Part shown: in pieces, positions 9,660 to 17,906 of the stretch | Layout: each line of letters starts with the position of its first letter | How positions within the stretch are numbered: position 1 is the first letter of the stretch | NCBI RefSeq assembly: GCF_039523435.1 | Contig: NZ_BAAAFH010000003.1 | Location: 186,001 to 250,000, forward strand | From: Wandonia haliotis | GTDB lineage: Bacteria; Bacteroidota; Bacteroidia; Flavobacteriales_D; Crocinitomicaceae | Length of the DNA: 64,000 nt | Direction of reading: 5' to 3' | The notes under the pieces: generated by a model | Database searches by the model: none | Told to the model about the DNA's origin: nothing | Seen by the model: the letters and a program-made list of their open reading frames with translations, nothing else | Made by a program: the position numbers and the translations under genes

Positions 9660-9735
9660 AATTGTCAACGGAAAACAAATGGGAAGGACTCACGGTGAAT
9701 ACGAAGAAATAACACATTTTTTAAATATTGATTAA
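9622..9735 (+). CDS. Short ORF (37 aa), possibly the tail of the broken gene
   Basis: A 37-codon frame starts with a double ATG inside the preceding remnant and ends in TAATG, its stop sharing one base with the start of the next gene. The product (MMKFIEFTPWKRKIVNGKQ and on) has no recognisable domain. It may be a second frame-shifted piece of the same decayed gene or a short leader that couples translation to the gene at 9735. Confidence 0.25.
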   Translation: MMKFIEFTPWKRKIVNGKQMGRTHGEYEEITHFLNID

Positions 9736-10073
9736 TGAGAAACAGAGTAATTACTGTGCCAAAAAATAAAGACGCACAAGAGGATTTAAACTATGACAGA
9801 GCTAATCAATTAGATTTAATAGAATGGAGACTTACAGATGAAGAATTTAATAAGCTTTATACATTGAATGTATTTGAAATTATTAATTCTACTTGTCAAG
9901 TTCTGATTGATGATTTTGAGGATGAAGAAATCACAGATGCTGTATCGTTACAGAAGGTAAAAACTATCTTAGATGAAATGATATTTAAGGATCCGTTTCC
10001 TGAATTAATACAAATGAAAGAGATAACAGAATATGCCTTAAATTATCGCACAGGGCTATTTTTCTTTTTCTAA
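9735..10073 (+). CDS. Hypothetical protein, possible orphan immunity protein
   Basis: A 112-residue acidic, mostly helical protein without signal peptide. Its start overlaps the stop of the frame before it (TAATG). The C-terminus runs into FFFF just before the stop. It is not recognised as a known family. Its position after a toxin-immunity pair and an immunity-like remnant, its AT-rich codon use and its small size fit an orphan immunity gene. Confidence 0.45.
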   Translation: MRNRVITVPKNKDAQEDLNYDRANQLDLIEWRLTDEEFNKLYTLNVFEIINSTCQVLIDDFEDEEITDAVSLQKVKTILDEMIFKDPFPELIQMKEITEYALNYRTGLFFFF

Positions 10074-10211
10074 ACAAGTAATCAGCCAATAAAATTAATC
10101 ACAAAAGGTTGTTCTTATATTAATTAAATTAAGAAATAATTCGCAAAACGTTCTTTGGATGATCCTGATTTTTATAAAGCTGTCCACAAAAGGAGAAGGC
10201 TACAAATACCG

Positions 10212-10247
10212 TAATCAAAAAAAGCAGGCAATTCACATCACCTGCTT
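10212..10247 (-). terminator. Terminator of the minus-strand lipoprotein gene
   Basis: AAGCAGG at 10222-10228 pairs with CCTGCTT at 10241-10247; read on the minus strand the hairpin is followed by a run of T. It lies about 45 bases after the stop of the gene at 10291-10581. Confidence 0.7.
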
Positions 10248-10290
10248 CCTTTCGTAATACTATGTAGAGTAAAGCATAAAAAGAAAATAT

Positions 10291-10581
10291 TTACTCTTTC
10301 TCTTCCCACACTTCTTTTGTTTTTTTCAGTTTTTCTTTTGTAGTGTCAATGGCCTCTTTCGTTTCTTCTTTAGTCTTTTCCCATCCCTCTTCAACAGATT
10401 CTTTGGTTTCCTGCCAGCCTTCTTTAAGATCCTCTTTTGTTGCATCTACTTCTTTTTCGACACCTTCACGGATCATTTCCCGGTTTTCCTCTCTTGAGGT
10501 ATCTTCTTCATTTCCATTGCAAGCAGTAAATCCCAACAAAACAACAGATCCCAACATCAAACTCATTACTAGCTTTTTCAT
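10291..10581 (-). CDS. Small lipoprotein with charged helical repeats
   Basis: The start at MKKLVMSLML is preferred over an in-frame start ten codons upstream because it gives a normal lipoprotein signal peptide ending in the lipobox LGFTAC (96 residues in all). The mature part is almost entirely charged and helical, with repeated W-x-x-T/K-E-E/S motifs (EGWQETKESVEEGWEKTKE) at about 11-residue spacing, reminiscent of LEA/apolipoprotein-like amphipathic helices. It is likely anchored in the envelope; its role is unknown. It follows the two-component genes on the same strand, separated by ~120 bases. Confidence 0.7.
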   Translation of the reverse strand: MKKLVMSLMLGSVVLLGFTACNGNEEDTSREENREMIREGVEKEVDATKEDLKEGWQETKESVEEGWEKTKEETKEAIDTTKEKLKKTKEVWEEKE

Positions 10582-10700
10582 AATTATTTGTTTTTTTAGA
10601 TTCACTAACAAACTACAAAAAAAGAAGGGTTGAACCCATTTATTTAGCGTTTTTTAATATTTTTTCATCAAAAACAGCTGTTTTTTTGATCAATTTTGGG

Positions 10701-11375
10701 TTAAACCGGAAAATCGTCTAAATCCAGAATATTATTTTGAATCGCATAAATTACCAGACCGGCAACATTCTTCGCCCCGGTTTTGGTAAAAAGATTATTC
10801 TTGTGTCCCTCGACTGTTTTGGCAGTAATGAAAAGGGCATCACCAATCTCTTTTGCTGTTTTCTGCATACAAATAAGCTTCAGGATCTCAATTTCCCGTT
10901 TGGAAAGTTCGGACCCTTCTACCAACAGCGGTTTCGGTGTTTTGGAAGAAATCTGGTAGCGAAGCTTATCGACCTGTTCTTGTGTAAAGTAGATACCTTG
11001 CTGATGTACCGTAGTAATGATTTCCTGCAAATGAACCGGAGATATTCCTTTTGGAACAAAAGCAGAAGCTCCGCTTTTGAAAAGAAACCCAAGTGAAGAA
11101 TTTTGGTAATAAGAAGAAATGACAATGATCCGTATAGAAGGAAAATGCTCTTTCAGGTGTTGAATGGTATCCACACCATTCATTTCCTTCATTTTCAAAT
11201 CCAGCAATAATATTTCGGGTAAAATGGCTGATTCTGCTTCAAGCTTTTCAATCAGATCCCTCCCGTTGCAAGCGGTGAAGATCACATTAAACCCGTTACA
11301 TTTATTAAGAAATTCTTCCAGTAGTTTTGCTACAAGTTCATCATCGTCTGTAATGGCAATTGAAATTTCCTTCAT
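10701..11375 (-). CDS. NarL/LuxR-family response regulator
   Basis: This 224-residue protein has a receiver domain with acidic residues at 10-12 and the likely phosphorylated Asp59 in ILLLDLKM, followed by a LuxR-type helix-turn-helix (about 155-215; LSKREIEILKLI, then TAKTVEGHKNNLF). It binds DNA when phosphorylated by the kinase encoded just upstream, whose gene it overlaps by four bases (ATGA). It is the last gene of a four-gene minus-strand operon inserted between the effector block and the structural operon of the injection system, so it is a candidate regulator of that system; this is inferred from position only. Confidence 0.88.
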   Translation of the reverse strand: MKEISIAITDDDELVAKLLEEFLNKCNGFNVIFTACNGRDLIEKLEAESAILPEILLLDLKMKEMNGVDTIQHLKEHFPSIRIIVISSYYQNSSLGFLFKSGASAFVPKGISPVHLQEIITTVHQQGIYFTQEQVDKLRYQISSKTPKPLLVEGSELSKREIEILKLICMQKTAKEIGDALFITAKTVEGHKNNLFTKTGAKNVAGLVIYAIQNNILDLDDFPV

Positions 11376-12139
11376 GACTTATTTCTATTTTTTAGGTCAA
11401 AAACAAAAACGGATGTAGTTCCTTTTTCCCCCGATTTAATCTTGTAAACTCCTTTTAAATAAAGGACGCGTAATTCTATATTTTTCATTCCCAGCCCCTG
11501 TGACATGGCTTCCACATCGAAACCCTTACCGTTATCACGCACTACCATACTAATACAATTATCAGTGATCCGGATCCCGATAAAAACTGCAGTTGCTTCA
11601 GCGTGTTTGTTACAGTTAACAATTAATTCCTGTAAGATTCTTGTTACCTGAAGCTTAACATCACCAGGGTGGGGAGTTGCGGTGCGAATGTCTTTGTGAA
11701 AAAGAATGGAAAGATGCTTTTTCCAGGCTTCCACCATATTTTCTATCAGGTCACAAAGCTCGATATCATCCAGCATTGGGGGACTCAGGTCATGAGAAAC
11801 TCTCCGCGCTTCATTGATACTCTCCTCCAACAACCGGTCTGTTTCATCAAAGTTGTATTCTATCTGGTTCTTTAACCGAAGTATGGTCAGCTTTCCGATC
11901 AGAGAATCATGTAAATCGGCTGCTACCCGTGCCCGTTCTCGTTCCTGAACCACAACACTTGTTTCCATGAGTTTTTTCTGATATTCAAGTTGTAGACGGG
12001 ACTCCTTCAATTTACTTTCAACCTGTCTTTTGACATTAATATAAACCAGTTTTACGATAGAAACCGTAAGCAGAGATACCATTACAGCGGCAATTATGAT
12101 CCAAATTGCAATTGTTTTCGGGTCGAGCCATTTTTCCAT
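11372..12139 (-). CDS. Sensor histidine kinase (HisKA_3/NarX type)
   Basis: A 255-residue kinase with one membrane helix near residues 10-34, a coiled region, the HisKA_3 phospho-acceptor box ERARVAADLHDSL (His77) and an ATPase domain with DNGKGFD and GLGMKNIE. It lacks its own sensing domain beyond the membrane helix, so a signal may come from the multi-TM protein encoded just before it, with which it overlaps by 46 bases. A start at Met20 would remove the overlap but cut the membrane helix in two, so the upstream start is kept. Confidence 0.85.
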   Translation of the reverse strand: MEKWLDPKTIAIWIIIAAVMVSLLTVSIVKLVYINVKRQVESKLKESRLQLEYQKKLMETSVVVQERERARVAADLHDSLIGKLTILRLKNQIEYNFDETDRLLEESINEARRVSHDLSPPMLDDIELCDLIENMVEAWKKHLSILFHKDIRTATPHPGDVKLQVTRILQELIVNCNKHAEATAVFIGIRITDNCISMVVRDNGKGFDVEAMSQGLGMKNIELRVLYLKGVYKIKSGEKGTTSVFVFDLKNRNKS

Positions 12140-12759
12140 ATCTCTCTAATTAAAAAAACGTAAAACGAAATCGTCAGAATCAGATTAAAGCACCAGAAGT
12201 AAAATTTTACCGAAGAAGGTACATTGATCAAAAAGTTGAGTGGCAGGAAGAAAATCAGATTCAGAGAAAAATAAACAATAAACACTGAATTGAGCTTCAT
12301 GTCTGAATAATCGGGTTGTTTTTTTCCGATACCCTCAAACAAATAGCTGATAGCCATAAGCAGTATAAGAAAAGAGCCAACCACCTTTGAATAAGGTTGA
12401 AATCTCTCAGGACTACTGGTTCCGGCCAAATACAACTCGATTACAATAAATACAACGGCGGCTGAAGTCAGCAAGATATACTTTTTTTCTTTTCGCCGGA
12501 ACAGGCAAACAAGGTAAAATGCGGTAAAAAAAACCAACTCAAGTAAGCTGAAAATCAGGATGAACAATAAATTATTCCCGTAAATTTCGCCAATTATCCG
12601 GCTAAGGACATCCGTACCAAAACAAATAGCCAGATAAACAAGCAGGAAGCGATATCGTGTCTCCGTAAATTTATAAAAATACGTGCCTATTATGATGCCC
12701 AAAAGCAGCAAAACAGGCACTGACAAAGTCGATATGCTCAAAAACCTGAAAAAGGTCAT
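12094..12759 (-). CDS. Multi-spanning membrane protein, possible sensor partner
   Basis: A 221-residue protein with about seven predicted membrane helices (for example VPVLLLLGIIIGTYFY, LLFILIFSLLELVFFTAFY, FYFWCFNLILTISFYVFLI) and short loops. No catalytic motif is seen. The 46-base overlap with the histidine kinase gene implies tight coupling and suggests that it supplies the membrane sensing part of that pathway. The family is not recognised. Confidence 0.65.
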   Translation of the reverse strand: MTFFRFLSISTLSVPVLLLLGIIIGTYFYKFTETRYRFLLVYLAICFGTDVLSRIIGEIYGNNLLFILIFSLLELVFFTAFYLVCLFRRKEKKYILLTSAAVVFIVIELYLAGTSSPERFQPYSKVVGSFLILLMAISYLFEGIGKKQPDYSDMKLNSVFIVYFSLNLIFFLPLNFLINVPSSVKFYFWCFNLILTISFYVFLIREIWKNGSTRKQLQFGS

Positions 12760-12791
12760 GATTCCGTTGTTGATTACCGATATCTACCGAA

Positions 12792-13400
12792 TTAACAGCT
12801 TAACAAATAAAAGCTAGATTCCGGGTACTCTGAATCAAAAGGAGGTACCGGACGCACGGTGTCAAAAAAGCGGGCCTTTTCCTCCTCGTGATCAACGGTA
12901 ACAAGATCTGCCCGATAACCGGTTATTTCCTCACTGGATACTCTCAGGGCAAAGTAAGTAACATATTTACACGATGCCTTCATGTAAGAAGAAGGAAGAT
13001 TAAAGGCAAGAAATAGACCATCCGGTGTTTTTGTTTGCTCAGGAACCCATTGCTTATAATGCGTATTCCAGTTATTGATTCTTTTTTTGGCATCCAGCTC
13101 ACTGATCTCTGGTGTTCCCCCAACGGTTTTAATTACTACGCTTTGTATGATAGCATTAAATAAAGCTTCATCACTACTTTTCTTATCATCTTCTGCAGGG
13201 ATAAGAAACATATACATAGTTTCTGTTTTGGGGCAAACTCCCGGGTAAACATGAAAGTTGGAGGTTATTTTTTCTCCTTGTGGGATAAAATAAAAAGCAT
13301 CTCCCTGTCCAAGGTAGCTAAGAACCTTCTCCGGTTCATTTCTGATAGATTTCCAGTACTGAATACAATCGGTTATTTCCGAAAAGCTGTTTAGTTTCAT
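12792..13400 (-). CDS. Conserved-looking hypothetical protein
   Basis: A 202-residue soluble protein without signal peptide or membrane helix. It is rich in aromatic residues and contains YFIPQGE, YPGVCPKTETMYMFLIP and YFALRVSSEEITGYRADL. I do not recognise the family. It is the first gene of the minus-strand operon that ends in the response regulator and lies next to the divergent start of the injection-system structural operon. Confidence 0.6.
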   Translation of the reverse strand: MKLNSFSEITDCIQYWKSIRNEPEKVLSYLGQGDAFYFIPQGEKITSNFHVYPGVCPKTETMYMFLIPAEDDKKSSDEALFNAIIQSVVIKTVGGTPEISELDAKKRINNWNTHYKQWVPEQTKTPDGLFLAFNLPSSYMKASCKYVTYFALRVSSEEITGYRADLVTVDHEEEKARFFDTVRPVPPFDSEYPESSFYLLSC

Positions 13401-13437
13401 AGTTCATTTGTTTTACTCCGTAAAAATTGCAGTTATC

Positions 13438-13466
13438 CAAAAATAAGATTTTAAACGCAAAAACAA
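13438..13466 (-). promoter_or_regulatory. Promoter of the minus-strand regulatory operon
   Basis: On the minus strand TTG (13466-13464) is followed after 18 bases by TATTTTTG (13445-13438), a near-consensus Bacteroidota promoter. Transcription would begin near 13431, about 30 bases before the start codon at 13400. Confidence 0.55.
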
Positions 13467-13581
13467 AGAATAATCAATGTTTGCGAAAGGTTTTTACCTG
13501 CATAAAGTATAAACGGAAAAGGAAAAAGAGAAACATTCGGATATCCGGACATTAATTTGCTCTACAAAATTGTACAGCAGG

Positions 13582-13615
13582 AAACCCCTGTTTTTATAAA
13601 TCAGGGGTTTTTACC
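13582..13615 (+). promoter_or_regulatory. Strong hairpin with T-tract in the leader of the eCIS structural operon
   Basis: AAACCCCTG (13582-13590) and CAGGGGTTT (13602-13610) form a perfect 9-bp stem followed by TTTTT, about 70 bases before the ATG of the first structural gene. It looks like an intrinsic terminator, yet no plus-strand gene ends just upstream, so it may be an attenuator in the leader or a roadblock for read-through from block 1. Confidence 0.5.
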
Positions 13616-13683
13616 TGTAGTCAATTAAAGAGTATGAGAGAGATTTGTATAACACAAGATTTAGATGTTTTAATCCTTTTGTA

Positions 13684-14217
13684 ATGATTGCAGCAGTAGT
13701 AAGTCATATTTCGGAAATTCTTAACGATACGATTAAGCGGGATTTTAATCTAAGCAGGGATATCGTTAAGATTCAGCCGATTGAAGACAAGGTTACTGAC
13801 GGTGCAATAACGGTTTCACTTCTGAGCATGGAGCGGGATACTTCTGCCGGGATTGCGTTTTCAAAGAAAAATGTTTCGGATAAGTTCAGTAGCAAGGGCA
13901 ACCCTCCGTGGAACATGAATCTGTATATTCTTGTCTCGGCGGTTTTTCCGCAAAAGCAATACGAGGAAGCACTGCAGCTGATTACACATGCATTGAAAGT
14001 TCTCCAGGAAAACCAAATCTTGTTTTTTGAACAGTCGGGAACGCATTTTACGTTGGAACCGGTAAACCTGACACTACAGGAACTGTCCAATGTATGGAGT
14101 ATTTCCGGAGGATCTTATCACCCATCCATAATCTGTAAAATCAGAACCATTACAATCGATAGCAATACCATTACACAAATTGATTCTTCAATAAACAGAA
14201 GGGAGGTTAATGTATGA
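13684..14217 (+). CDS. eCIS tail terminator (DUF4255, Pvc16/Afp16-like)
   Basis: The start chosen is MIAAVVSHISEILND, the usual N-terminus of DUF4255 proteins (177 residues); an in-frame TTG at 13645 adds 13 unusual residues. The family caps the distal end of the sheath-tube stack in contractile injection systems. The sequence keeps the expected layout of an N-terminal amphipathic helix, a central NPPWNMNLYILVSAVF strand region and a C-terminal SGGSYHPSIICKIR segment. It is the first gene of the structural operon and its stop overlaps the next start (ATGA). Confidence 0.85.
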   Translation: MIAAVVSHISEILNDTIKRDFNLSRDIVKIQPIEDKVTDGAITVSLLSMERDTSAGIAFSKKNVSDKFSSKGNPPWNMNLYILVSAVFPQKQYEEALQLITHALKVLQENQILFFEQSGTHFTLEPVNLTLQELSNVWSISGGSYHPSIICKIRTITIDSNTITQIDSSINRREVNV

Positions 14218-14903
14218 GTTCTTTTGATCAATATAGTTGCATTTTGTCAGTTCATGTAGAACATGAATACTACGGCGATTCACTAATACCGGTCGAATTG
14301 ATCCCTGAAGATCAGACGGCGATGTATTTAAGAAAGTATGATATTCAGGTGAAAAGAATGAATAACTCCTGGAATTTGTATAGCTCAACAAGAACCAGTG
14401 AATTTTTCAAGGAAGATAATGAGTTTTTGAGCTTTGCGATCAAGCCACTTAACAACACATTTTATTTTGTTTCGGCACAAGTTTCGTCTACTGACCAGGG
14501 ATGTAAGGTTGTAGAAGAAGCGGTAGGAATTCCCCGAAGAATAGACATTGCTGTTGAGCGAAAAGAAGTGACAGTTAGCATTAGTTCTCTTTCGAAATAT
14601 TTTGAATACATCGTTTTTCCAACGAAGAATAGCCTGGGTAAAGACTTCACGCTAATAGATGCCAGAAGAATGGTTGAGTTTGACAGTCCCCAGATTATCT
14701 TATGGGAGAATGGAGAAAAAGTGTTACAGTTCCTTAGTAAGGACAAAGTAAAACTAACGGAGAAAAGCGCATTCAATCTACGGATGATTGAGAAGTCAAA
14801 ATTCGGAGAGCGTGTTGTGTTAAGTAATGTACTAAGGCCCAGACCGCAAAGTGCATCGATATACAATCCCCAAAAAGCAATTACAGCCTATTATACGGTT
14901 TAA
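14214..14903 (+). CDS. Unknown eCIS operon protein between terminator and sheath
   Basis: A 229-residue soluble protein, rich in beta-strand-like stretches, without signal peptide or recognised motif. It overlaps the tail-terminator gene by four bases and precedes the sheath gene by 27 bases, so it is almost certainly a structural or assembly component of the same machine. A cap or terminator adaptor is a reasonable guess from position. I cannot assign it to a family. Confidence 0.65.
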   Translation: MSSFDQYSCILSVHVEHEYYGDSLIPVELIPEDQTAMYLRKYDIQVKRMNNSWNLYSSTRTSEFFKEDNEFLSFAIKPLNNTFYFVSAQVSSTDQGCKVVEEAVGIPRRIDIAVERKEVTVSISSLSKYFEYIVFPTKNSLGKDFTLIDARRMVEFDSPQIILWENGEKVLQFLSKDKVKLTEKSAFNLRMIEKSKFGERVVLSNVLRPRPQSASIYNPQKAITAYYTV

Positions 14904-14930
14904 TAAATTATAATTAAAAATCAACATGTT

Positions 14931-16787
14931 ATGTGTGCAATGAAAACCCCCGGGGTATATGTTGTTGAAAAAAACGCTTTCCCCAATTCCGTTGTCGAAG
15001 TTGCTACTGCTGTCCCGGCTTTTATCGGATATACAAAATTCGCGAAGAATGGCAATAAAACACTCAAAAACACTCCCTGGAGAATCAGCTCTCTTGCTGA
15101 GTATGAGTACTATTATGGCGGAGCGCCAACACCAACGTTCGAACTTTCCAAACTGGAAGAAGGAAGCTCGGACTTGCTTATTGATAAAGAGACAGTGAAA
15201 TCAGCACTTTCTTATTGTAAAGGATTGATTCCTACCGTACGAAAAGCAGTTACCGAATTAGAGAAAATTACAGCTGCATCCGAAAAAGATTCGGAAAATG
15301 CAGATAAATATGAACCGCTTATCAATGCTGCAAAGGAAAAGGTTACTAAATCAGTAGAGGCACTGAAAGGAATCGTGACCGATTTTCAGGGAAGCATGAC
15401 AGAAGCTTATGGTGATGATAATGATATCGTTAAAGGAATAGGCGAAATTGTCGGTCAGATAGGTGATGACGTTACAGCTGAAACAATAAGCGGCGTAGAC
15501 ACGGCCATCGGAGAGTTGATCTTAAAAGTGAATAGCACTTCAACTCCAGCCTTGTACTACGACCTTGCACGAAAAGATGATTACAACCTCTACTATCACT
15601 TGCGTTTCTTTTTTGCAAACGGAGGTGGTCCTTGCTATATCGTTTCTGTAGGGAACTACGAGGAAGATCTGGAAAAGGACAAACTGGAAAAAGGAGTGGC
15701 TCTTTTACTAAAAGAACAGGAACCGACAATAGTATTGGTTCCGGAAGCCGTTTATCTGAAAGAAGCTCAGGAATGTTACGACATTCAGACTACAGTATTA
15801 AAACACTGTGGAGCGGATATGAAAAATAGGGTGGCTCTACTGGATGTATACGGTGGACACAAAGACCGGAATGATGAGTCCGGGGATGTAGTAACCGATT
15901 TCCGGGAGAAAATTGGCACTGAGTTTCTTGATTTCGGAGCCGCATACTATCCCTGGTTGAACACATCGATTGTAGCAGACAACGAAGTGAGCTACAAGAA
16001 TATGCTGGAAAGCTGGGACAACCTGAAACTTTTGTTAGGAGTACACTCCTTATACCTTGGAACCTATATATCACAACTGGAAGAAGTTATTGCCGCAACT
16101 AAAAACGAAAAACAAGTCGACCCCAATGAAGAACGCACCCTGCACAAGGTGTTTTCGAAACAAAGCCCGATCTACGCTGCAATTGTAAAGGCAATGCTTC
16201 AACAGCTTAACCTCTTACCACCTGCTTCAGCCATGGCAGGAATTTACACACTTGTGGATAGTACGAAAGAAGTGTGGAAAGCACCTGCAAACATAAGTCT
16301 CTCCAACGTGACCAGCCCTACCGTGAATATTTCACACACAGACCAGGAGGATTTAAATGTTCCACTAAATGGGAAAGCAGTGAATGCTATCCGCTATTTT
16401 GTGGGCGAAGGAGTTAAAGTCTGGGGTGCAAGAACCCTGGACGGAAACTCCCTCGATTGGCGGTACGTGAACGTACGAAGAACAATGATCATGCTTGAGG
16501 AATCCATTAAGAATGCAACAAAAGCTTTTGTTTTTGAGCCGAATACAGCAAATACATGGGTGAGTGTACGGAGTATGATAAGCAATTTCCTGAACGGAGT
16601 TTGGAAACGGGGAGGATTGGCAGGAGCCAGCCCGGATGATGCGTTTAGTGTTCATATCGGATTGGGAGAAACCATGACTCCGGAAGATATTCTGGAAGGG
16701 ATCATGCGGATAACGATCCTTGTTGCTGTAGTGCGTCCGGCAGAATTTATCGAGATTACATTCCAGCAGCAGATGCAAAAAAGCTAA
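14931..16787 (+). CDS. Contractile sheath protein
   Basis: This 618-residue protein begins with the sheath hallmark MKTPGVYVVEKNAFPNSV and VPAFIGYT, and ends with the domain containing VWGARTL, RRTMIMLEESI and a C-terminal VRPAEFIEITFQQQ strand used for inter-subunit linking. An ATG three codons downstream (14940) is an equally possible start. Residues of about 85-200 are a lysine/glutamate-rich helical insertion between the N-terminal linker and the conserved core, probably a surface-exposed domain. It forms the outer contractile cylinder of the eCIS. A single sheath gene is present, in contrast to the three of Afp/PVC. Confidence 0.93.
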   Translation: MCAMKTPGVYVVEKNAFPNSVVEVATAVPAFIGYTKFAKNGNKTLKNTPWRISSLAEYEYYYGGAPTPTFELSKLEEGSSDLLIDKETVKSALSYCKGLIPTVRKAVTELEKITAASEKDSENADKYEPLINAAKEKVTKSVEALKGIVTDFQGSMTEAYGDDNDIVKGIGEIVGQIGDDVTAETISGVDTAIGELILKVNSTSTPALYYDLARKDDYNLYYHLRFFFANGGGPCYIVSVGNYEEDLEKDKLEKGVALLLKEQEPTIVLVPEAVYLKEAQECYDIQTTVLKHCGADMKNRVALLDVYGGHKDRNDESGDVVTDFREKIGTEFLDFGAAYYPWLNTSIVADNEVSYKNMLESWDNLKLLLGVHSLYLGTYISQLEEVIAATKNEKQVDPNEERTLHKVFSKQSPIYAAIVKAMLQQLNLLPPASAMAGIYTLVDSTKEVWKAPANISLSNVTSPTVNISHTDQEDLNVPLNGKAVNAIRYFVGEGVKVWGARTLDGNSLDWRYVNVRRTMIMLEESIKNATKAFVFEPNTANTWVSVRSMISNFLNGVWKRGGLAGASPDDAFSVHIGLGETMTPEDILEGIMRITILVAVVRPAEFIEITFQQQMQKS

Positions 16788-16820
16788 CACTACAAATTAC
16801 TAATTATAAATCATTGAATT

Positions 16821-17270
16821 ATGGCAGGAGAAGCACAAGATAATGTATGGCCCTTACCCAAGTTTTACTTTCAGGTAAAACTTGGAGATACGGAAGTCGC
16901 TTTTCAGGAAGTATCCGGATTGGATATCGAAGCACAGATCATAGAATACAGACATGGAAACAGCAAAGAGTTTTCTACGATCAAAATGCCCGGAATTAAG
17001 AAAACCGGAAATGTGACACTGAAAAAAGGTGTGTTTGTTAAAGACAACGCTTTCTGGGACTGGTTCAACCAGATCAAGATGAATACCATAGAAAGAAAAA
17101 CAGTGGTAATCAGTTTGCTGGATGAAGAAGGAAACCCGACAATGGTCTGGACATTGAATAATGCCTGGCCAACAAAGATTACCGGTACAGACATGAAGTC
17201 TGACGGAAATGAAGTGGCAGTTGAAACAATTGAAGTAGCTCACGAAGGGCTCACAATTGAAAATGGCTGA
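16821..17270 (+). CDS. Inner tube protein 1 (T4 gp19-like)
   Basis: A 149-residue protein with the gp19/Hcp-like fold signature: FYFQVKLGDTEVAFQEVSGL at the start, MPGIKKTGNVTLKKGVF in the middle and VETIEVAHEGL at the end. It is the likely major subunit of the inner tube, as in Afp1. It directly follows the sheath and precedes a second, divergent tube gene, the usual eCIS order. Confidence 0.92.
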   Translation: MAGEAQDNVWPLPKFYFQVKLGDTEVAFQEVSGLDIEAQIIEYRHGNSKEFSTIKMPGIKKTGNVTLKKGVFVKDNAFWDWFNQIKMNTIERKTVVISLLDEEGNPTMVWTLNNAWPTKITGTDMKSDGNEVAVETIEVAHEGLTIENG

Positions 17271-17295
17271 TAATAGATAACAGTAACAGGAAAGA

Positions 17296-17754
17296 ATGGC
17301 TGCTAAAGCGAAGGATTGGGAACTCCCCGTTGCGTTTTATTTTCAGGTGCTGATGCAGGGAACAGAATTCTCCTTTAAAGAGGTTTCCGGTTTGACAACA
17401 GAGTTGGAAACAGAAACTATTACAGAAGGAGGAAACAACGATTATTCGTATGTTGTTCCCAAGCAGGTAAAGCACGGAAACCTGGTTCTGAAGCGGGCAC
17501 TGAAACCGTTGAATCAGGATGACGTAAAGTGGTTGTCTACATTCTTTAACGGCAGTCTGACTTTCCCTGTTTCTACGGTTTCTATTACAATTAACTTACT
17601 ACAAAAAGACGGGAAACCACTATACTCCTGGAATTGTCACAATGCCTACCCTGTAAAATGGGAAACAGAACCGTTGGATTCGGAAAAAAACAACATACTG
17701 ATTGAGACATTGGAGTTTACGTATACAACAATTGAACGTGTACCATGCCAATAG
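17296..17754 (+). CDS. Inner tube protein 2 / tube initiator (T4 gp19-like, Afp5-like)
   Basis: A 152-residue paralogue of the preceding tube protein: FYFQVLMQGTEFSFKEVSGL, VKHGNLVLKRAL and IETLEFTYTTIERV sit at the matching positions. In characterised eCIS a second tube protein of this kind makes the first layer that connects the tube to the spike complex. It overlaps the start of the next small gene by ten bases. Confidence 0.9.
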   Translation: MAAKAKDWELPVAFYFQVLMQGTEFSFKEVSGLTTELETETITEGGNNDYSYVVPKQVKHGNLVLKRALKPLNQDDVKWLSTFFNGSLTFPVSTVSITINLLQKDGKPLYSWNCHNAYPVKWETEPLDSEKNNILIETLEFTYTTIERVPCQ

Positions 17755-17906
17755 TCATAAAGGAAATACAAGTAAAAACAACTGTTCAGAAACAACCGGA
17801 AACAACTTCGGTTCAGAATGATCAGCTTGTGCTTATCAAGAGGGAAGTAATGCGTGAGGTGAAAGAATACCTGCGCAGAGAACACCTTAGAAAATATGAG
17901 CGATAA
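17745..17906 (+). CDS. Small eCIS protein (DUF5908-like, 53 aa)
   Basis: A 53-codon gene lies between the second tube gene and the LysM gene, overlapping the first by ten bases and sharing one base with the second (TAATG). The product begins MPIVIKEIQVKTTV and ends in a charged helix (VLIKREVMREVKEYLRREHL), the layout of DUF5908 proteins found at this position in eCIS loci. Its function is unknown; a scaffold or baseplate peptide is possible. It is easily missed because of its size. Confidence 0.72.
   Translation: MPIVIKEIQVKTTVQKQPETTSVQNDQLVLIKREVMREVKEYLRREHLRKYER

Noticed and set aside
10343..10633. 96-aa plus-strand ORF opposite the lipoprotein gene
   Set aside because: It is the antisense shadow of a low-complexity Lys/Glu gene; Ser/Phe-rich product without motif.
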